A program made the position numbers and the translations under genes. Of a stretch of 64,000 nt of DNA, positions 59,448 through 64,000 are shown one piece after another. The first letter of the stretch is position 1, and the number at the start of each line of letters is the position of its first letter. The DNA is from Erwinia pyrifoliae DSM 12163. GTDB taxonomy: Bacteria; Pseudomonadota; Gammaproteobacteria; Enterobacterales; Enterobacteriaceae. The notes under the pieces are model-generated. The model saw only the letters and a list, made by a program, of their open reading frames with translations. It was not told where the DNA came from and did not search any database. The stretch spans positions 2,949,602-3,013,601 of the forward strand of contig NC_017390.1 of assembly GCF_000026985.1 (NCBI RefSeq), in the 5' to 3' direction.

Positions 59448-60084
59448 TGAATTTCTTCTCCAGATACTGGCTGTAGCGCGACAGCGGATAACACATCAGG
59501 AAGTAGCCGAGGGCGACTAACCCGAAAACCTTAAATGGCTGGTAAGTCACGTTGTTGAGGATGGTGCCCGCCTTGGTCAGTTCAATAAAACCGATAATCG
59601 AGGCCAGCGCCGTGCCTTTCACCACCTGTACGGCAAAGCCAACGGTGGGGGCGATGGCTACACGCAACGCCTGCGGCAGCACCACGCGAAACAGCGTCTG
59701 ACCGCTGCTGAGACCGAGACAGCGACAGGCTTCCCACTGCCCTTTCGGTAACGCCTTAATGCTGCCGTACCAGATATCCACCAGAAAAGCGCTGGTGTAG
59801 CAGGTCAGCGCCAGCGCGGCGGCGGCCCAGGGCGAGAGATCGATGCCGAACAGCGCCACGCCAAAGAAAGCAAGAAACAGCTGCATCAGCAGCGGAGTCC
59901 CCTGGAACAGCTCGACGTAAGCGCGGATAATGCGGTTTGGCCACAGGCGACCTGCCAGGCGCAGTCTCACCAGCGGCAAGGCCACCAGCGTGCCGCCAAA
60001 GAACGCCGTCACGGAGAGTGCCATCGTCCAGCGTGCTGCCAGCAGCAGGTTGCGCAGAATGTCCCAGTCGGTAAAGGTGTTCAT
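59428..60084 (-). CDS. Polar amino-acid-type ABC importer, permease 2
   Basis: The ATG at 60084 overlaps the upstream permease stop and gives 218 residues. ALPKGQWEACRCLGLSSGQT is the HisM/GlnP EAA loop. Five or so helices. It forms the membrane pore with the next permease. Confidence 0.92.
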   Translation of the reverse strand: MNTFTDWDILRNLLLAARWTMALSVTAFFGGTLVALPLVRLRLAGRLWPNRIIRAYVELFQGTPLLMQLFLAFFGVALFGIDLSPWAAAALALTCYTSAFLVDIWYGSIKALPKGQWEACRCLGLSSGQTLFRVVLPQALRVAIAPTVGFAVQVVKGTALASIIGFIELTKAGTILNNVTYQPFKVFGLVALGYFLMCYPLSRYSQYLEKKFNAAHHH

Positions 60085-60749
60085 CAGGGCTGCTCTCCAA
60101 ACCATTTACGGCCTGCCGCCAGCAGCAGCTGGCGCATGGCGATCGACAGCGCCAGATACATCAGCGTGGTCACCAGGTAGACTTCAAAACTCAAAAAGGT
60201 GCGCGACTGGATCAGGTTGGCGGCAAAGGTCAGCTCTTCATAAGAGACCTGCGACACCACCGAGGAGCCGAGCATCACGATAATGCACTGACTGACCAGC
60301 GCCGGGTAAATACGCTTCAGCGCCGGTGGCAGCACTACGCGCATAAAGGTTTGTCGGCGCGTCATTCCGAGTACCCTGCCGGCTTCCCACTGCCCTTTCG
60401 GCGTGACCTGAATTCCCGCCCGAATAATTTCGGTGCTGTAAGCGCCCAGGTTAATCAGCATCGCCAGCAGCGCCGCTTCCCCCGCCGTCAGCTTCAGCCC
60501 CAGATTGGGCAAACCAAAGACGATAAAGAACAGCTGCACGACAAACGGCGTGTTGCGGATCAGCTCGACATAGACGCCCCAGATGCGGCTGAGTAGCGAG
60601 GGTTTGCCGCTGCGCAACGCCGCGCCCACAATCCCCAGTACCACGCCGCCGGTCGTCGCCATCACCGTTAGCTGAATGGTAACCCACAGCCCGGAAACCA
60701 GTTCCGGCCAGTAAGGCCACAGCGCCGGAAAATTCAGTTGCCCTGTCAT
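60084..60749 (-). CDS. Polar amino-acid-type ABC importer, permease 1
   Basis: The 221-residue permease has the EAA loop VTPKGQWEAGRVLGMTRRQT and the family helix ELIRNTPFVVQLFFIVFGLP. It begins 10 nt after the binding-protein stop. Confidence 0.93.
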   Translation of the reverse strand: MTGQLNFPALWPYWPELVSGLWVTIQLTVMATTGGVVLGIVGAALRSGKPSLLSRIWGVYVELIRNTPFVVQLFFIVFGLPNLGLKLTAGEAALLAMLINLGAYSTEIIRAGIQVTPKGQWEAGRVLGMTRRQTFMRVVLPPALKRIYPALVSQCIIVMLGSSVVSQVSYEELTFAANLIQSRTFLSFEVYLVTTLMYLALSIAMRQLLLAAGRKWFGEQP

Positions 60750-60759
60750 CCCTTCGCCC

Positions 60760-61545
60760 CTACGCGCCGAGATCGTTCGGCAGCGGTGCCTTCAACCACT
60801 GTTCGGCAAGGCGGTTCAGGGTTTTGTCTGTTAACGCCTGTGCAATCAGCGCGTCCACTTTGGCTTTCAGCGCCGGCTCGCCTTTCTTGATGCCGATAAA
60901 GCACGGTGAGTCTTTCAGCATAAACTGTGCCAGCGGCGCTTTATCGGCGTTCTGGCGCGCTATCGCCGCCACCACCAGGTTACCGGTGGCGACATACTGC
61001 ACCTGGCCTGACAGGTAAGCGGAAAGCGTGGTGTTGTTATCTTCGTATCGTTTTACCTGCGCATCTTTCGGCACCACGCTGGTCAGCACCATATCTTCCA
61101 CCGCGCCGCGCGTCACCCCGACAGATTTACCGCTAAGTTCGGCGGCGCTCTTCAACGTGCCCTGCTGCGGTCCAAACACGCCGAGGAAGAACGGCGCGTA
61201 GGCGCGGCTGAAATCAATCACCTTCTCGCGCTCCGGGTTCTTGCCGAGGCTGGAGATCACCAGATCGACCTTATCGGTTTGCAGGTAGGGCACGCGGTTG
61301 GCGCTGGTCACCGGCACCAGCTGCAATTTAAGTTTCATCTGACGAGCCAGGTACGTCGCCATATCGATGTCATAGCCCTGCGGCTGCAAATCGGTGCCGA
61401 CAGAGCCAAACGGCGGGAAGTCCTGCGGCACGGCAACACGAAGCACGCCACGTTTTTCAATGTCCTGTAGCTGGTCAGCCCGTGCCACGCCGATCTGAGA
61501 GAACAGCAGCGCAGCGGCCAGTAACGCGAATAAGCTTTTTTTCAT
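60760..61545 (-). CDS. Polar amino-acid-type ABC importer, substrate-binding protein
   Basis: The 261-residue SBP family 3 protein has a signal peptide (LFALLAAALLFSQIGVARA) and YDIDMATYLARQMKLKLQLV, the family signature. It is the first gene of the nine-gene operon. Its residues do not reveal the ligand; allantoin, allantoate, ureidoglycine or oxalurate are candidates by context. Confidence 0.92.
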   Translation of the reverse strand: MKKSLFALLAAALLFSQIGVARADQLQDIEKRGVLRVAVPQDFPPFGSVGTDLQPQGYDIDMATYLARQMKLKLQLVPVTSANRVPYLQTDKVDLVISSLGKNPEREKVIDFSRAYAPFFLGVFGPQQGTLKSAAELSGKSVGVTRGAVEDMVLTSVVPKDAQVKRYEDNNTTLSAYLSGQVQYVATGNLVVAAIARQNADKAPLAQFMLKDSPCFIGIKKGEPALKAKVDALIAQALTDKTLNRLAEQWLKAPLPNDLGA

Positions 61546-61600
61546 CTTCTCTTCCCCGGTTAATAAGCAATGAAACGAAAGATTCTTAAATAACTTAATT

Positions 61601-61615
61601 GCAACTAATGTGCTA
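61601..61615 (-). promoter_or_regulatory. Near-consensus sigma-54 promoter of the ureide operon
   Basis: TAGCAC-N5-TTGC fits TGGCAC-N5-TTGC with one mismatch, though it falls in the important -24 GG. It is 56 nt upstream of the binding-protein start. NtrC/sigma-54 control would suit a nitrogen-scavenging operon. No certain NtrC site was found. Confidence 0.45.
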
Positions 61616-61787
61616 GCACGTTCTGCGCAGCGTCATTTTCACCAATTTGCACATAACCAGTTGATTAAAATTATTTATTATGGATAAGCAGGGGGAGATA
61701 AAACCGATAATGCACAGTGACATCAGTGCTGACAACGGGAAAACAGCCTGATAAAGGGCAGATATTCACGCCCCAAAACCATGCAAA

Positions 61788-61802
61788 GCACCCGTTTGGT
61801 GC
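61788..61802 (-). terminator. Short hairpin after the RpiR gene
   Basis: On the minus strand GCACC, AAACG loop and GGTGC are followed by TTT, just after the regulator's stop. A weak terminator candidate. Confidence 0.4.
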
Positions 61803-61806
61803 CCCA

Positions 61807-62646
61807 TCAGCGTTGCTCCAGCTCGTCCAGCTGGCCGTAAAGATCGGCGATACGATGAATGCGCTGTCGTCCGTCGCTTAACAGGTGATGCAGTAAAGCA
61901 TTGGCTAACAGGTTGATCAGGCTGTTAGCGGCGGCATAACTGTCAAAGGCGGATACGCTGTCGAGCGGCGCGCACAGCTGCCAGCGCGCCAGCGCAATCA
62001 CCGCCCGCGCCTGCGGCTCGCACAGCGCCAGCACAGGAATGCCCTGCTGTTGCAGCTGTTGCAGCAGCGGGCGGATAATACGCGGTCGGCGGCGGAAGGC
62101 CATCACTACCACCATATCCTGCGGCGTCAGATCCACCAGCTCTTCAGATAGCGTCTGCCCCGGCTGTGGCAGCACCTGCACCTGCTGGCGCGCCTGTAAC
62201 AGCTGCTGGCGCAGATGCAGTGCCACCGGATAGGCATTACGCATGCCGATGATAAATATGCGTTTACTTTCTGCCAGCGCCTGCACCACCCCGGCAAACT
62301 GAGCGCTGTCCAGGCCGTTAACCCACTGCGTGAGGTTAGCCATCTCCTGCTTATAGTGACGCGCCAGCAGGGTATTGCCCTGTACCGCATCACGGTTATC
62401 GGTCAGAGGCATGCCGCTCTGGCGTAGCGTGCGCAGCTCGTCGCGCATATCTTTATATTTTTCATAGCCTAAGCGTTTAAACAGGCGGCTGACCGTCGCT
62501 TTAGACACCCCGCTCAGGCGTGCCAGCTCGGCGCTGTTATAGCCGATCAAATCGTCAAAATGATCGAAAGCAAAATCGGCCACGCGCTGCTCCTGCGGCG
62601 AAAGCTGTGGGTAATGGCTGCGCAGACGTTCATCAAGCTGCTTCAT
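61807..62646 (-). CDS. MurR/RpiR-family regulator with SIS domain
   Basis: The 279-residue protein has an N-terminal HTH (YNSAELARLSGVSKATVSRL, then FKRLGYEKYKDMRDE) and a SIS sugar-phosphate-type domain (KRIFIIGMRNAYPVALHLRQ). It lies upstream of the ureide operon on the same strand, with 260 bp between, and probably controls it. Members near purine-degradation genes may sense a ureide or a phosphorylated sugar; the ligand is unknown. Confidence 0.9.
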   Translation of the reverse strand: MKQLDERLRSHYPQLSPQEQRVADFAFDHFDDLIGYNSAELARLSGVSKATVSRLFKRLGYEKYKDMRDELRTLRQSGMPLTDNRDAVQGNTLLARHYKQEMANLTQWVNGLDSAQFAGVVQALAESKRIFIIGMRNAYPVALHLRQQLLQARQQVQVLPQPGQTLSEELVDLTPQDMVVVMAFRRRPRIIRPLLQQLQQQGIPVLALCEPQARAVIALARWQLCAPLDSVSAFDSYAAANSLINLLANALLHHLLSDGRQRIHRIADLYGQLDELEQR

Positions 62647-63086
62647 CAGGTTGGTCCTGTAACGTTTGTTTCATCATAGCGATGATATACAAATTATGTG
62701 CCTGCCTGTAGCGGGGGAGCGGGAAACCGAGAATTTTATTTGCTAAAGATGTTTTTGGGGGGTGCCAGCTTTCGCCGAATATAGCGGATGCAGGCGTGCG
62801 CTAACGTCGCCAGATATCAGCGTAAATCACATTGATATGCTCCCAGCAAATGGCAACCGATGCGATAACAATTTTTCTTTGACGTTGATTTCCTGATTAA
62901 GGGCGACTGTTTATATATTTAGCACAATCTGTCCAAACACAGGGTATAAACTCATAAACGGGGCATTTCTGTCAAGCACCCTATGCGTAATGAGGTCATC
63001 CTCCTGAGCAAGGTTTTTTTACTGTTTTTTGGTAAAAAAAATCAAAAATTTGATTACAATTGTTTTTTTTAACCAGGAGCCGTTTA
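62647..63086. other. Intergenic region with a marked drop in GC
   Basis: No gene is seen. Composition turns AT-rich toward the right, with poly-T and poly-A runs from 63014. This is the left boundary of the apparently acquired segment. I found no tRNA or attachment-site repeat here. Confidence 0.4.
63041..63060 (+). promoter_or_regulatory. Palindrome and -10 element before the edge ORF
   Basis: ATCAAA, AA, TTTGAT is a perfect dyad directly followed by TACAAT, a plausible -10, about 27-32 bp before the ATG. The A/T-run context suits H-NS binding. Inference only. Confidence 0.35.
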
Positions 63087-64000
63087 ATGAATGTTAATTT
63101 TAATAGTTGGGAAATTTTTAAGGTTCACCTTACCAGCATCACAGGTGGTAATATTTCAACGAAGACATTCAATGGTCTTCTTGATAAACTTAAAAGTGTG
63201 GAGAACATACCCCCCCCCATTGAAAACGCTTTGTGTCAAAAAGTTAAAAAGCATGCTGACTTAGAAATACCCCTTTTAACGGCCTACAATAAAAGAGATG
63301 ATAAAATAAACACAGCCGAGCTCGCAAAACAGCAGGAGATATTAAAAAACAGTAAAATGTCCCGTGAGGAATATGCAAAGAAAGCGTATTCCATTTCAAG
63401 AAAAGTGGTTGATGCAAGCGGCGGGTTTTTCAGATGTTTTGTAGCCGATGATTTAGAAAGCCACAACATGGACCATGAAAGCATTAATGAAACATTAACA
63501 GAATTAAAAGACACCTATGACAAAGTAAAAGAGCAAGAGGCAAGACTCAATGAATTAAAAGCAACAATCCAGGAAGAGACTCGTTCTTTTACCCCCAAAG
63601 ATGAAAATAAGCGAACCGGTTATATACACAACCACCATGGCTATGCTCTGGAAGGGCATAATAATGAAATAGGAAAATATAAGACGAAAGCAGAAGCTAT
63701 TAAGAGTAAACTTACAATACAAAGGGAAATATATACTAAAGCCGTTATCGACCAATCCAATATAAACCCGGACTTCATAAATCCTACAATGCAATCACAT
63801 TTAACAGATTTAACAAACCTGATTGAGTATCATAAAGCATTACCTAAGATCCAAATGCGTGTGCAAAGCAAGATAGATGAACTCACAAAACGAATTGGGG
63901 AAAATAAAGCAAAAGACAATGAAATTATGGAAGCAAAAGATCAGGTGATTAAACACCCAGATGCCCCAACGCATAAAACAAAGTCAACCCTAACCGATAA
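63087..64000 (+). CDS. Large AT-rich coiled-coil-like protein, cut by the right edge
   Basis: The frame starts at ATG 63087 (AGGAG 8 nt upstream) and stays open for at least 304 codons. The N-terminus is MNVNFNSWEIFKVHLTSITG, without a classical signal peptide. Long Lys/Glu-rich helical stretches follow (LTELKDTYDKVKEQEARLNE, RVQSKIDELTKRIGENKAKD), suggesting coiled coils. Codon use (AAA, ATA, TTA, AGA) is far more AT-rich than the rest of the window, a sign of transfer. A secreted effector or toxin is possible, but no family is recognised and no hrp box was found. A C9 tract lies at codons 42-44. Confidence 0.7.
   Translation, partial: MNVNFNSWEIFKVHLTSITGGNISTKTFNGLLDKLKSVENIPPPIENALCQKVKKHADLEIPLLTAYNKRDDKINTAELAKQQEILKNSKMSREEYAKKAYSISRKVVDASGGFFRCFVADDLESHNMDHESINETLTELKDTYDKVKEQEARLNELKATIQEETRSFTPKDENKRTGYIHNHHGYALEGHNNEIGKYKTKAEAIKSKLTIQREIYTKAVIDQSNINPDFINPTMQSHLTDLTNLIEYHKALPKIQMRVQSKIDELTKRIGENKAKDNEIMEAKDQVIKHPDAPTHKTKSTLTD
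63210..63218 (+). repeat. Poly-C tract (nine C) inside the edge ORF
   Basis: Nine consecutive C encode Pro-Pro-Pro near residue 42 in an AT-rich gene. Loss or gain of one C would end translation early, so this is a potential on/off switch or mutation hot spot. The frame is currently open. Confidence 0.85.

Noticed and set aside
62700..63086. hrp box before the edge ORF
   Set aside because: I looked for GGAACC-N15/16-CCACNNA and found no acceptable match, so a type III effector assignment is not claimed.

Overview
The window looks like the chromosome of an Erwinia-type enterobacterium (Erwiniaceae). It carries long blocks in the same gene order as E. coli: aroL-yaiA-(aroM)-ppnP-rdgC, proC-yaiI and psiF, then proA-proB-phoE-crl-frsA-gpt-pepD-dinB-dpaA-yafJ-gmhA-fadE. 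Placed among them are a complete methylthioadenosine salvage cluster, a urate/allantoate operon and many decayed genes, a mix common in plant-associated Erwinia. The genus is inferred from gene content; there is no rRNA or other marker gene to settle it.

Layout. 1-3.5 kb: an AraC-type regulator (cut by the left edge), an APH-fold small-molecule kinase and an ethanolamine-type permease. These are probably an amino-alcohol uptake and phosphorylation locus, with a shared operator motif in two of its promoters. 3.7-11.6 kb: core genes rdgC, ppnP, yaiA, aroL, yaiI, proC, lpxO and psiF, interrupted at 5.1-6.5 kb by remnants of aroM, an OPT oligopeptide transporter and an IclR regulator. 11.8-17.7 kb: a tiny lipoprotein, a frameshifted lacZ, a cold-shock protein, an AriR/YmgB-like connector, an I78 inhibitor lipoprotein and a CPBP membrane protease. 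17.8-24.6 kb: a peptide-type ABC importer with two paralogous binding proteins. 24.6-32.2 kb: accessory region with small unknown genes, decayed KTSC and phospholipid-methyltransferase genes, iraP, crcB with a fluoride riboswitch upstream, ybaN, a VapBC-type toxin-antitoxin pair and a LysE exporter broken by expansion of a 5-bp repeat.

32.3-46.4 kb: the E. coli-like core block. Recognisable control sites are a Pho-like box before phoE, a LexA box before dinB and a FadR site before fadE. 46.5-54.0 kb: methionine salvage mtnK, mtnA, mtnD, mtnC, mtnB, an MtnE-type aminotransferase and a YafV omega-amidase, with MetJ boxes at the mtnK/mtnA divergence and in front of mtnB. An IS256 remnant and a RelE-type toxin-antitoxin pair sit between mtnB and the aminotransferase. 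54.0-62.6 kb: a nine-gene leftward operon (amino-acid-type ABC importer, ureidoglycine-glyoxylate aminotransferase, allantoate amidohydrolase, OHCU decarboxylase, HIU hydrolase, urate-type permease) with a near-consensus sigma-54 promoter and an adjacent RpiR-family regulator. 63.1 kb to the right edge: an AT-rich coiled-coil-like ORF with a nine-C tract, unlike the rest of the window and probably acquired.

The general theme is nutrient scavenging (amino alcohols, peptides, methylthioadenosine, purine nitrogen) on a core chromosome that is losing genes by frameshift. All motif calls were made by eye; no database search was run.
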